Source: Szabonella sp046295215
GTDB lineage: Bacteria > Pseudomonadota > Alphaproteobacteria > Rhodobacterales > Rhodobacteraceae
NCBI GenBank assembly: GCA_046295215.1
Contig: JBKBNP010000006.1
Coordinates: forward strand, 26,668-90,667
Length of the DNA: 64,000 bases
Direction of reading: 5' to 3'
A program made the position numbers and the translations under genes. The notes under the pieces were generated by a model. It had not been told where the DNA came from, searched no databases, and worked only from the letters and a program-made list of their open reading frames with translations. This document shows, in pieces, positions 1 to 8,116 of this stretch. Every line of letters begins with the position of its first letter. Positions within the stretch are counted from its first letter, which is position 1.

Positions 1-1977
1 CCCGACGATCTGCGCCTTGACGGTCGGATTGTTCGCCTCGACCAGCGTTTCGACCCGCCGCGTGAGGTTGCGACCCATCCAGTCGGCGGAGGACAGGAAA
101 ACCCGCGCCTTTTTCGACGGCAGGCCCCCACCATTGCCGAAACAGACAATGCGGCTGTGTTCCAGATAGCGCCCGACGACCGATTTGACGCGGATATTCT
201 CGGACAGCCCCTTGATCCCGGGCCGCAACGCGCAGATGCCGCGCACCACGAGGCTGACCCGCACACCCGCCTGACTGGCCGCATAAAGCGCGTCGATCAC
301 ATCGGGCTCCACAAGGCTGTTGACCTTGACCCAGATTTCCGCCGGCCGCCCCGCCCTTGCGTGGTCCGCCTCTGCCGCGATCAGTTCCAGCAGACGCGGC
401 TTCAGCGTCGTCGGCGCGATCGCGAGGTTTTCCAGCCCCTCGGGCTGCACATAGCCCGACAGATAGTTGAACACCTTGGTTGCATCGCGCCCCAGCGCCG
501 GATCGCAGGTGAAGAAACTGAGGTCGGTATAGATCCGCGCGGTGATCGGGTGATAGTTGCCGGTGCCGTAATGGGTGTAGGTCACGAGGTTTTCCCCCTC
601 GCGCCGCACCACGGTTGAAATCTTGGCATGGGTTTTCAGGTGCATGAAGCCGTAGACCACATGCGCCCCGGCCCGTTCCAGCCGCCGCGACTGGCGGATA
701 TTGGCGGCCTCGTCGAACCGTGCCTTGAGTTCCACCAGCGCGGTCACGGATTTCCCCGACTCGGCCGCTTCGCAGAGCGCCGCCACCACGGGGCTGTCAG
801 CGGAGGTGCGGTAAAGCGTCTGCTTGATCGCCAGAACATTCGGATCGCGCGCCGCCTGTTCCAGAAAGCGGATCACCATGTCGAAGGTTTCGTAAGGATG
901 GTGCAGCAGCATGTCCTTTTGCCGGATGGCCGAGAACATGTCGCCGTCATGGTCCTGCACCCGCTCCGGCACGCGCGGCGCGAAGGGCGGCCAGAGCAGA
1001 TCCTTGCGGTCGCCCAGCACCAGTTCCTTGAGATCGGCAATGCCCAGCATGCCGCGCACCTCGACCATGTCCGAGGCGGTGACGCCAAGCTCTTCCATGA
1101 TCATCGAACGCAGGTCGGGCGGGGCCCCGGCCGACAGTTTCAGCCGGATCACCTCGCCCCGGCGACGGCGCTTCAAGGCCGTTTCGAACTCGCGCACCAG
1201 ATCCTCGGCCTCGTCCTCGACCTCCAGATCGCTGTCGCGCAGCACGCGGAAACTGCAATGGCCCTTGTCGCTGTAGCCCGGAAACAGCATCCCCAGATGC
1301 AGGAGCAGCAATTCCTCCAGCGGCAGGAAGCGGTGTTCCCCCGATTTGGCAGGCAGGGCCACGAAGCGCGCGATCTGTTGCGGAATCGGCAACAGCGCCT
1401 GAAGCGCCCGCCGGTCGGAACTGCGTTCCAGTTCCAGCGCAAGGCAGAACCCGGTGTTGGGGATGAACGGAAACGGATGGGCCGGATCGATGGCCAGCGG
1501 CGACAGCACCGGAAAGACCTTGTTGATGAAATGGTCTTCCAGATGCCTGAGGTCGCGGCTGGTCAGTTTCGAGCGGGACAGGATGGAAATGCCCTGCGCC
1601 TCCATCTCTTTCTTGAGCTTGTTGAACACGGCCTGCTGCGTCTGCATCAGCCGCCGCGCATCCTCGTTGATAAGCAAAAGCTGATCGCCGGGCGACATGC
1701 CGTCTTCCGACAGGGTATATTTGCCGCCCCGGATCAGCGCGCGCAGGCCCGCCACGCGGACGGTGTAAAACTCATCCAGATTGGCGGCCGAGATGGACAG
1801 GAAGCGCAGCCGCTCCAGCAAGGGAACCGCGGGGTTTGACGCTTCTTCCAGCACCCGCCAGTTGAAGGCGAGCCAGCTGAGTTCGCGATTGAAAAACCGC
1901 CTCGGACCCAGCGTTTCTGCCTCCGGCAGATTTGCGGGATCGGGAAAGGGTGCCTTGAGGAAATCTGCCTGTGTCAT
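1..1977 (-). CDS. ppk1: Polyphosphate kinase 1 (3' end outside the window)
   Basis: The family reversibly moves the terminal phosphate of ATP onto polyphosphate chains. The frame starts MTQADFLKAPF at 1977 and stays open to the window edge, with 659 codons visible. The family is usually about 700-730 residues, so only the extreme C-terminus is missing. Near the N-terminus FFNRELSWLAFNWRVL is the typical PPK signature. Further in, HLKTHAKIS carries the His that corresponds to the autophosphorylated residue of the E. coli enzyme, followed by the conserved THYGTGNYHPITAR segment. The gene lies 58 bp downstream of hdaA on the same strand, and I infer co-transcription. Nothing abnormal is visible in the part present. 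Confidence 0.95.
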   Translation of the reverse strand, partial: MTQADFLKAPFPDPANLPEAETLGPRRFFNRELSWLAFNWRVLEEASNPAVPLLERLRFLSISAANLDEFYTVRVAGLRALIRGGKYTLSEDGMSPGDQLLLINEDARRLMQTQQAVFNKLKKEMEAQGISILSRSKLTSRDLRHLEDHFINKVFPVLSPLAIDPAHPFPFIPNTGFCLALELERSSDRRALQALLPIPQQIARFVALPAKSGEHRFLPLEELLLLHLGMLFPGYSDKGHCSFRVLRDSDLEVEDEAEDLVREFETALKRRRRGEVIRLKLSAGAPPDLRSMIMEELGVTASDMVEVRGMLGIADLKELVLGDRKDLLWPPFAPRVPERVQDHDGDMFSAIRQKDMLLHHPYETFDMVIRFLEQAARDPNVLAIKQTLYRTSADSPVVAALCEAAESGKSVTALVELKARFDEAANIRQSRRLERAGAHVVYGFMHLKTHAKISTVVRREGENLVTYTHYGTGNYHPITARIYTDLSFFTCDPALGRDATKVFNYLSGYVQPEGLENLAIAPTTLKPRLLELIAAEADHARAGRPAEIWVKVNSLVEPDVIDALYAASQAGVRVSLVVRGICALRPGIKGLSENIRVKSVVGRYLEHSRIVCFGNGGGLPSKKARVFLSSADWMGRNLTRRVETLVEANNPTVKAQIVG

Positions 1978-2035
1978 GATGCGTTGCGTAAGGTTTCCAT
2001 GTGACGGGACTGTGACAATTTCCACCCGTTCCCGA

Positions 2036-2707
2036 TCATTCCTCCCCCAGCACGCGTTTGGCAAGCTTCTGCGTGACGGGCTTGCCACTGGCCAGCGCCT
2101 CCCGGTCCAGTGCCGCGGCCAGCGCGCGCGCACCGGCAAAGCTGCGCTCCATCCGCGCCAGCAGGTAAAGCACCAGCCCCGATGAGACCGGAAGCTGGCG
2201 ATCCGCGAAATGCTTGACCAGAACCGCCGCGAGCAGCGCATCATCGGGGGGCGACAGGGCAAGCTGCGCCATGGACTGCATCCGGCTTTGCAGGTCGGGC
2301 AGGCCGAGCCCCCAGCCCGGCACCGGCCCGCGCGCCGTGACCAGCAAGGCCGCCTTCGCCTCGGCAGCCAGATTATAGAAGTGAAAGAGAGCAGCCTCTG
2401 CAGCCGGGCTGCCTGCCATCCGGTCGGCATCTTCCACAGCCACCGCGCCCTGCGCCAGAAGCGTGGGCAGATCCAGCCCCGGCAGGTCTGCCGCCACGAC
2501 GATCGCCGCCCCGCATTGCGCGGCCCAGACCTGCACAAGATGCGTCTTGCCCGACCCTTCCGGCCCGATCAGCAGCATCCTGCCATCGGGCCAGTCCCGC
2601 CAGTCGTCAATGCCCTTCAGGGCCGCATCATTCGCAGTCGAGACAAAGAAATCCCCCCTGCCATGCGTCGTGCGGGGGGGAAGGTCGAAGGCGAGTTGCC
2701 GGGTCAT
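2036..2707 (-). CDS. hdaA: DnaA-related regulatory inactivator HdaA
   Basis: This is a 223-residue AAA+ protein of the Hda family. Together with the DNA-loaded sliding clamp, Hda proteins stimulate ATP hydrolysis by DnaA and so prevent re-initiation of replication. Residues 4-10 (QLAFDLP) match the N-terminal clamp-binding peptide of the family. The Walker A motif GPEGSGKT is at about residues 48-55 and a Walker B-like VEDAD at about 91-95. There is no DNA-binding domain IV, as expected for Hda rather than DnaA. The start overlaps the stop of the upstream transporter gene as ATGA (2704-2707), so translation is probably coupled. ppk1 follows downstream. Confidence 0.88.
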   Translation of the reverse strand: MTRQLAFDLPPRTTHGRGDFFVSTANDAALKGIDDWRDWPDGRMLLIGPEGSGKTHLVQVWAAQCGAAIVVAADLPGLDLPTLLAQGAVAVEDADRMAGSPAAEAALFHFYNLAAEAKAALLVTARGPVPGWGLGLPDLQSRMQSMAQLALSPPDDALLAAVLVKHFADRQLPVSSGLVLYLLARMERSFAGARALAAALDREALASGKPVTQKLAKRVLGEE

Positions 2708-3783
2708 CCCGCCGGCCCTTCGTCATCATCCCGCGCGATGCCGCGATAGAGCAGCGAGGTTTCGTACTGCCCGATCGCCCAGCGCGTCAGAACGCCGATC
2801 GCGGCGGCCACCGGCACCGCCACCAGCATCCCCACGAAACCGAAGGCCGACCCGAAGGCCGAGAGTGCGAACAACAGCCAGACGGGGTGAAGCCCCACGG
2901 AGTTGCCCACCAGACGCGGGGTCATGATATTGCCCTCCAGAAACTGCCCGATGGCAAAGATCCCCGCGACAATCCCGATGGACACCCAATCCCCCCAGAA
3001 CTGGAACAGGGCCAACCCGATGGCCAGCGCGCCGCCCACGATGGCCCCGATGAAGGGGATGAAGGTGATCGCCCCCGCAACCGCCCCCACGATCAGCCCG
3101 AATTGCAGCCCCGCCAGCATCAGCGTGACCGAATAGAACACCCCCATCACGAGGCAGACACTGAGTTGCCCGCGCACGAAACCGGCCAGAACGCGGTCGA
3201 TCTCCCGCGCGAGAAAGCGGACCGTCGGCGCATGGTCGCGCGGAAGCAGGCTGTCGATCCGCGCCACCATCCGGTCCCAGTCCAGCAACAGATAGAAGGC
3301 AACGACCGGGACAACCACGATGAACACCAGCGCATTGATGACACCCAGCGCCGATGAGAACAGCGTGCTGGCGAGTTCGCCGCCTCTTTCCTTGATCGTG
3401 GCACCGATGGACTGGATCGCCTGACGCACCGGGCTGTCATCATCAAGAACGCCGGGAAACCGCTCGTTGAGAAAGGTCTGGAGACGGCTGAAAATCTCGG
3501 GGGCCGCGTTGACAAGCTGCGTCAGTTGCTGGGCCAGCGTCGGGATCACGGCAAGCACCAGCAGGACCGCGACCAGCACCACCGACAGCGAGATGAGGAC
3601 CGTGGCCAGAACCCGGCTCATGCCCAGCCGTTGCAGCCGGTCGGCGACGGGATCGAGGAAATAGGCAATCGCCCCGCCGAAAAGGAAAGGCGCCATCACC
3701 GGCCCGAGGAGGCGCAGCAAGAGCAGAAAGCCCAGCGCCGCGATGCCCCAGTAGATGAACTGCTGTCGAACCGGAAGTGCCAT
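2704..3783 (-). CDS. AI-2E family (PerM-type) membrane transporter
   Basis: This 359-residue integral membrane protein starts MALPVRQQFIYWG. The frame opens 35 codons further upstream, but the ATG at 3783 is preceded by AAGGGGC and leads straight into the first membrane helix, so I chose it. There are about seven to eight hydrophobic segments, with the family's paired N-terminal helices, a long soluble loop at roughly residues 85-145, and Gly-rich C-terminal helices such as GAITFIPFIGAIVGG. AI-2E/PerM proteins are putative exporters, and the real substrate here cannot be told from sequence. The C-terminus overlaps hdaA by ATGA. Adjacency of this family to hdaA is, as I recall, common in related bacteria. 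Confidence 0.85.
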   Translation of the reverse strand: MALPVRQQFIYWGIAALGFLLLLRLLGPVMAPFLFGGAIAYFLDPVADRLQRLGMSRVLATVLISLSVVLVAVLLVLAVIPTLAQQLTQLVNAAPEIFSRLQTFLNERFPGVLDDDSPVRQAIQSIGATIKERGGELASTLFSSALGVINALVFIVVVPVVAFYLLLDWDRMVARIDSLLPRDHAPTVRFLAREIDRVLAGFVRGQLSVCLVMGVFYSVTLMLAGLQFGLIVGAVAGAITFIPFIGAIVGGALAIGLALFQFWGDWVSIGIVAGIFAIGQFLEGNIMTPRLVGNSVGLHPVWLLFALSAFGSAFGFVGMLVAVPVAAAIGVLTRWAIGQYETSLLYRGIARDDDEGPAG

Positions 3784-3900
3784 ACCCTGCCCCTTGCGAT
3801 ACCGGCCCGATGCCGCCCATCCCGGCTCCATATCGCCTCTGGCCCCCGTTGACGCAAGCCCCTGCCCCGGATCTGCCGGGCACCGCACCCCGACGGTGGG

Positions 3901-4074
3901 CTAGTGCGGGCGACGCTCCTCGGGCTCTCCGGGCAGATCGTCCTCTGTCACCTCCTCGGTCGGAATGGCATAGCTGCCCTTCAGCCAGCGCCCCAGATCG
4001 ACATCGGCGCAGCGGCGCGAACAGAAGGGACGGTATTTCGGGTCGCTGTCCTTGGCGCAGATCGGGCAGGTCAT
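3901..4074 (-). CDS. yacG: DNA gyrase inhibitor YacG (C4 zinc protein)
   Basis: This is a 57-residue protein. It has four cysteines (C3, C6, C18, C22) in the arrangement CPIC-x11-CSRRC, followed by ADVDLGRWLKGSYAIP, the standard YacG signature. The rest is a short acidic, disordered tail. In E. coli YacG binds one zinc ion and GyrB and inhibits gyrase. Its start overlaps the stop of the RNase E/G gene as ATGA at 4071-4074, so the two are likely translated together. About 117 bp separate it from the transporter gene downstream. Confidence 0.93.
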   Translation of the reverse strand: MTCPICAKDSDPKYRPFCSRRCADVDLGRWLKGSYAIPTEEVTEDDLPGEPEERRPH

Positions 4075-5126
4075 GCCAGAACCTCGCAGAGTGGCGGGCG
4101 GTCGCGCTTGCGCACCAACTCGTAAAGCCCGATCGTCGTCCAGCCCGCCAGATTGGTTTCCGCCGCCTCGCCCTTGAAGGCCGCGCGCAAGACCTGATCG
4201 AGAATCGCCCGGTCACGTTTCGGCATCGGTGCGAAATCGACCACGATCTGCCCGCCAAGCCCGCGCAGCCGCAACTGGCGCGGCAGGTCGCGCGCGGCGG
4301 CGATATTGGCCTTGAGGCTGGCGGCGGGCGAGGTGTCGGGCCCGGTATTCACATCCACCGCAACCAGCGCACGGGTGGGTTCGATCATCATATGCGCGCC
4401 CGCCTCCAGCGCCACGCGGGGGGCCAGAAGGGCCTCGATCATGTCATCGGCACCGTGATCGGCAAGGCTGCCCAGCCGATCCTCCACCGCATCGGGCGCG
4501 GGGTCGGCCCAGTCGCGCCAGGCGGTCTCGCGCGCGCCCGCACCCTCGACCAGCAGTTCCGGGGCGCCATCCAGATCGGCCAGCACCGCCTCGGCCAGCG
4601 CGCGCATGGTGGCAATGTCCTCGGCAATCTCTTCCGCTTCCGCGGTTTCGCAGGCCGACCGCAGGATCAGGCCCAGATCTTCGGCAGCACCCGCCATGCC
4701 GTCGGCGGCCAGCGCCTCCAACTCGGCGCGCAGATCGGCATCCTTGATGCGGCGCGAGATGTTCAGCCCCGGCGCGTCAGGTGTCACGATGGCATGGCGC
4801 GACTTGAACAACAGGCGTGACGCCACCGGCACCGCCTTGCCCGGCTCGGACGGTCCCGTCACCTGCACCAGCACCGGACGGCCCGGTGCCAGCCCCGCTG
4901 TCTGGCGCAGAAAGCCGCTGCCCCCCCCGGGTAGTCTGACGAACATGCCGCCCATGCCCTTCATGGGCCGGTCGGCAGTCGCGCGGTAAATGGCCCCGGT
5001 CAGGGGCGTGTCGCCATCGGGATCGACCAGCAATTCCTCCAGCCGGCCATCGACCAGAAGGGCGGCGACCGCGCGGCCCTTCACCTCGTCCAGCAGGATC
5101 ACCCGCCCCTGCACGCCCCGCGTCAT
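4071..5126 (-). CDS. Compact RNase E/G family ribonuclease
   Basis: This is a 351-residue endoribonuclease of the RNase E/G family, which cuts single-stranded AU-rich RNA in rRNA maturation and mRNA decay. The start at 5126 (MTRGVQGRVILLDEV) overlaps the maf stop as ATGA. An in-frame ATG 32 codons upstream lies inside maf and is unlikely. An S1-like portion occupies roughly residues 35-110 (GMGGMFVRLPGGGSGFL). The two metal-binding aspartates appear in VAVDVNTG and GGQIVVDFAPM, matching E. coli RNase E D303 and D346. The protein ends just after LYELVRKRDRPPLCEVLA, where full-length relatives continue into the CPxC zinc-link. The next gene, yacG, begins MTCPIC. Confidence 0.88.
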   Translation of the reverse strand: MTRGVQGRVILLDEVKGRAVAALLVDGRLEELLVDPDGDTPLTGAIYRATADRPMKGMGGMFVRLPGGGSGFLRQTAGLAPGRPVLVQVTGPSEPGKAVPVASRLLFKSRHAIVTPDAPGLNISRRIKDADLRAELEALAADGMAGAAEDLGLILRSACETAEAEEIAEDIATMRALAEAVLADLDGAPELLVEGAGARETAWRDWADPAPDAVEDRLGSLADHGADDMIEALLAPRVALEAGAHMMIEPTRALVAVDVNTGPDTSPAASLKANIAAARDLPRQLRLRGLGGQIVVDFAPMPKRDRAILDQVLRAAFKGEAAETNLAGWTTIGLYELVRKRDRPPLCEVLA

Positions 5127-5698
5127 GCCACCCTCCAGACCGGCCAGCCCGCCGCCGACAACAGGGCCGCCGTTTCCGCAACTGGCAGCCCCATGATGCC
5201 GGTGAACGACCCCGAAATCCACGGAATGAAGGCCCCGGCGAGCCCTTGAATGCCATAGCCGCCCGCCTTGCCCTGCCAGTCATTGCTGGCAAGATAGGCG
5301 TTCAATTCGTCGTCCGACAACCGCTTCATCTTGACCGCAGACACCACATCGCGCGTCCACATCCGGTCGCCCCGCCGCAGGGCCAGCGCGGTGATGACCG
5401 AATGGCGCCGCCCGCCGAGTGCCAGCAGAAACTCCGCCGCCTCGCCCGCGTCGCGCGGCTTTCCAAGGATGCGGCGGCCCAGCGCCACTGTGGTATCGGC
5501 GCACAGGATCAGATCATCAGGCCCGCCCGCCACCGCCCGTGCCTTTTCAGCCGCGATACGCGCGCAATAGGCGCGCGGCAACTCGCCCTTCAAAGGGTCC
5601 TCGTTGATGTCAGGGGGCAGGACCGCGTCGGGGACAACGCCGATCTGCGCCAGCAGATCGCGCCTGCGCGGGCTGGCGGAACCAAGGATCAGGCGCAT
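5123..5698 (-). CDS. maf: Maf family nucleoside triphosphate pyrophosphatase
   Basis: This 191-residue Maf/YhdE-family enzyme hydrolyses non-canonical or modified NTPs to NMP and pyrophosphate (house-cleaning). The N-terminal LGSASPRRRDLL is the nucleotide-binding signature. ILCADTTV holds the catalytic Asp, and the C-terminal KAGGYGIQGLAGAFI is also conserved. The length is normal. The start lies 18 bp downstream of the infA stop on the same strand. The stop overlaps the RNase E/G start, giving an infA-maf-rng-yacG operon that I recall as typical of alphaproteobacteria. I cannot assign dTTP versus 7-methyl-GTP preference. Confidence 0.93.
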   Translation of the reverse strand: MRLILGSASPRRRDLLAQIGVVPDAVLPPDINEDPLKGELPRAYCARIAAEKARAVAGGPDDLILCADTTVALGRRILGKPRDAGEAAEFLLALGGRRHSVITALALRRGDRMWTRDVVSAVKMKRLSDDELNAYLASNDWQGKAGGYGIQGLAGAFIPWISGSFTGIMGLPVAETAALLSAAGWPVWRVA

Positions 5699-5716
5699 GG
5701 TAAATGTCTGCGCCGA

Positions 5717-5935
5717 TTACTTGAAGCGATAGTTGATGCGGCCCTTCGACAGGTCGTAGGGGGTCATTTCCACCTGCACCTTGTCGCCCGCCAGAACCCG
5801 GATGCGGTTTTGCCGCATCTTGCCTGCCATCGTTGCGATCAGTTCATGGCCGTTCTCAAGCTCGACCCTGAATGTCGCATTCGGCAGGAGTTCCTTGACG
5901 ACACCGGGGAATTCGAGAATGTCTTCCTTGGCCAT
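5717..5935 (-). CDS. infA: Translation initiation factor IF-1
   Basis: This is the 72-residue IF-1, a single OB-fold protein of the S1 type that occupies the A site of the 30S subunit during initiation. The sequence MAKEDILEFPGVVKELLPN through YDLSKGRINYRFK is nearly invariant across bacteria. The frame opens 12 codons earlier, but the ATG at 5935 with the upstream GGAGAG is the family start. It is the first gene of the run into maf. A possible promoter (TTGATA with a weak -10) lies in the 120 bp upstream, but it is not convincing enough to list. Confidence 0.97.
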   Translation of the reverse strand: MAKEDILEFPGVVKELLPNATFRVELENGHELIATMAGKMRQNRIRVLAGDKVQVEMTPYDLSKGRINYRFK

Positions 5936-6056
5936 GGTCTCTCCAAAATGGGGTTGGCCCGCAATCGGCACGAGAGCCGGGCGCAGGCGATGCGCGCTAA
6001 ATGCGCCCGATTGCCCGGATTATCAAGCGAAAATACGCAATTTCCTCGATGCCCTG

Positions 6057-6932
6057 TCAGCCTTGCGGCTTTGCCGCCAGCCGCTGCACCTGTTCGGGCC
6101 AATGCCGGTGATTGAGAACGCCGCCATCGCGGCGCACTTCTGCGATAGCCTCAAGCGTCACATCGGCATAGGTCCAGCCGGGCTGGTCGAGCGCACCCTG
6201 CGCAAGGATGCCCGTTGGTGGAAACCCCTTGTCGGGCGGGCCGTAGATCGCAGCCGCGCCGACATTCTCATCCACGGCAGGGCAGAAACTGCAAAGGCCG
6301 ACCGTCGGAGAATGGACTACAACGCATTGATTTTCCAAAGCCCGCGCCATGGAGCCGACCCGCACCCGGGTAAAGCCCGCAAGGCTGTCAGTGCAGGAGG
6401 GCACAAGCAGGATCTCTGCCCCCGCCTCCACCAGATGCCGCGCCAGCAGGGGAAATTCGCTGTCATAGCAGATCACGACCCCGACCCGGCCCAGCGCGGT
6501 GTCGAACAGGGTCAGGCCGTCCTGCCCCGGCACCACATCCCAGATCTCGCGCTCGAACCGCGTCATGATCTGCTTGTCCTGATGGCCGATCACACCTTCG
6601 GGACCGTAAAGCACCGCGCGGTTCACCGGGCGCGCGCCGATGAAAAACGGCGCTGACGGCCCGAGGATGTGCAGAGCGTGGCGCGCGGCAAGCCCCGCCA
6701 GATGCGCCTCCACCGCCCCGCCATGACGCGCCACCTCATGCAGTGCGGCCTCCAGATCGTTGGACACGGCCCGCCCGCCAAGGCTCGCCAGTTCCATCGC
6801 GCCATATTCGGGGAATACCAGCAGATCCGCGCCCTTCCCTGCGGCCTCGGCAACCCATTGGTCCATCTTGGCGGTGTAGTCCGCAAACCCGGCAAATTCG
6901 GTCAACGGATAGGCGGCGGCGGCGATCTTCAT
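6057..6932 (-). CDS. Carbon-nitrogen hydrolase (nitrilase superfamily)
   Basis: This 291-residue cytoplasmic amidase-type enzyme covers the family's single alpha-beta-beta-alpha domain. The catalytic triad is readable: Glu42 in VFPEYGAME, Lys120 in GHQDKQIM and Cys155 in VVICYDSEFP. The substrate cannot be assigned. Candidates in this superfamily include omega-amidase, N-carbamoyl amino acid hydrolase and aliphatic amidase. The short GNAT gene upstream ends 15 bp before this start on the same strand, so the two are probably co-transcribed together with the NTF2-like gene before them. Confidence 0.85.
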   Translation of the reverse strand: MKIAAAAYPLTEFAGFADYTAKMDQWVAEAAGKGADLLVFPEYGAMELASLGGRAVSNDLEAALHEVARHGGAVEAHLAGLAARHALHILGPSAPFFIGARPVNRAVLYGPEGVIGHQDKQIMTRFEREIWDVVPGQDGLTLFDTALGRVGVVICYDSEFPLLARHLVEAGAEILLVPSCTDSLAGFTRVRVGSMARALENQCVVVHSPTVGLCSFCPAVDENVGAAAIYGPPDKGFPPTGILAQGALDQPGWTYADVTLEAIAEVRRDGGVLNHRHWPEQVQRLAAKPQG

Positions 6933-6947
6933 GGCGTCAACTCCTGT

Positions 6948-7544
6948 TCACAGCGCCCGCATCCAGAATTGCAGCGGCTTTTTCGTTTCGCCAGCATCGC
7001 CAAGGTCTTTCCACGAGAATTCCGCCCTGACACCGGGCAACGGCGCATAACCCCGCTTGCGCCAGAAGGCATCGTTGCTGCGGGCGATTTCGGGGCGCAG
7101 GGGATGGTCCGCGGGCCGGTCCACCGCGCAGAAGGCGACATGGCTGCGCCCCAAACAGCGGGCATGGGCCTCACGTTCGTCAAAGAACCGATGCCCGATC
7201 CCCCGGCCCCGGTAGTCCGGCAACAGCACGGATTCCGCACAATAGAAGATCCGGTCCAGCGCCAGCCCCGTGCCCGCAAAGGCCGTGCCGAAATCGGCGG
7301 CGTGATCCTCCATCGGCGTGCCGGTCGCGGCCCCCACGAGGCGCGCGCCGTCAAAGGCCCCCACCACAATCGCGCCCGCACTGGTGCGGTAACTATCCAG
7401 ATAGCGGCGTTCGTAGTCCAGCGAGCCATCGTAAAGGTAGGGCCAGTCGCGGAACACCGCGATGCGCAGCGCCGCCACATCGTCGAGAGCTGCCTCCAGT
7501 GCCGCCCCGGTCAGGGCGCGAACATCAATCCCTGTCCCGGTCAT
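6948..7544 (-). CDS. GNAT family N-acetyltransferase
   Basis: This is a 198-residue protein. It contains the acetyl-CoA pyrophosphate-binding loop of GNAT enzymes in LLPDYRGRGIGHRFF (motif A, RGRGIG at about residues 114-119). An N-terminal beta-alpha region precedes it, and SNDAFWRKRGY matches the C-terminal motif B end of the fold. The acceptor substrate is not predictable. The start overlaps the stop of the NTF2-like gene upstream (ATGA, 7541-7544), and the nitrilase-family gene follows 15 bp downstream, suggesting a three-gene unit. Confidence 0.8.
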   Translation of the reverse strand: MTGTGIDVRALTGAALEAALDDVAALRIAVFRDWPYLYDGSLDYERRYLDSYRTSAGAIVVGAFDGARLVGAATGTPMEDHAADFGTAFAGTGLALDRIFYCAESVLLPDYRGRGIGHRFFDEREAHARCLGRSHVAFCAVDRPADHPLRPEIARSNDAFWRKRGYAPLPGVRAEFSWKDLGDAGETKKPLQFWMRAL

Positions 7545-7948
7545 TTGACCTGCGCGATCCAGTCGTTGAGGTTGTAGAAGGTGGTGACGCGGGAAATCTT
7601 GCCCCCGCGCAGGTCGAAAAACGCCCCGGCTGGCAGGACATACCGCTGGCCCTTCGCCTCCGGCAGACCGGGGTCGGTTTGCAGATATTCGCCATGCACG
7701 GTGAATTCCGCCGCCCCGCGCGTGCCGTCTGCATTGGCGAAGATCACGATGTCCCGCAGCTCCTCACGATAGCTGACGCCCATATGGGCACAGAATTCCG
7801 CGAATTTCGCAGCCCCCTGCCGCACCCCGCCCTCATTCACGCGGTGTTCGACATCCTCGGTGACCAGCGCCAGCATCCCCTCGGGGTCGGCCGCGTTGAA
7901 GGCGTCATAATAGGCGGCGATGGTGCGAAGGGCGGACTCGGTGGTCAT
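7541..7948 (-). CDS. NTF2-like / SnoaL-type ketosteroid isomerase-fold protein
   Basis: This is a 135-residue single-domain protein of the nuclear-transport-factor-2 / ketosteroid isomerase fold. It starts MTTESALRTIAAYYDAFNAAD and ends RVTTFYNLNDWIAQVK, which is the typical opening helix and closing beta strand. The open frame extends 500 codons further upstream, but that part is antisense to proS. The ATG at 7948 has CAGGAG in front and the family's start helix, so I use it. Members range from isomerases to small hydrolases, so a specific reaction cannot be given. It is coupled by ATGA to the GNAT gene. Confidence 0.8.
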   Translation of the reverse strand: MTTESALRTIAAYYDAFNAADPEGMLALVTEDVEHRVNEGGVRQGAAKFAEFCAHMGVSYREELRDIVIFANADGTRGAAEFTVHGEYLQTDPGLPEAKGQRYVLPAGAFFDLRGGKISRVTTFYNLNDWIAQVK

Positions 7949-8116
7949 GGGCAACTCCTGTGGTATCGGGGGCGCGGCGACGGGCCCGCATCGCCACCCA
8001 TATGGCGATACCGGCCCCGGACTGTCCAGCCTCCCCGCCCCCGCCTTGCCTGCCTGTGTCCAACCCGCTAGGAACGTCGCAATGCCCCTGCGCACCCCCT
8101 GAAACGAGGCCACCCC

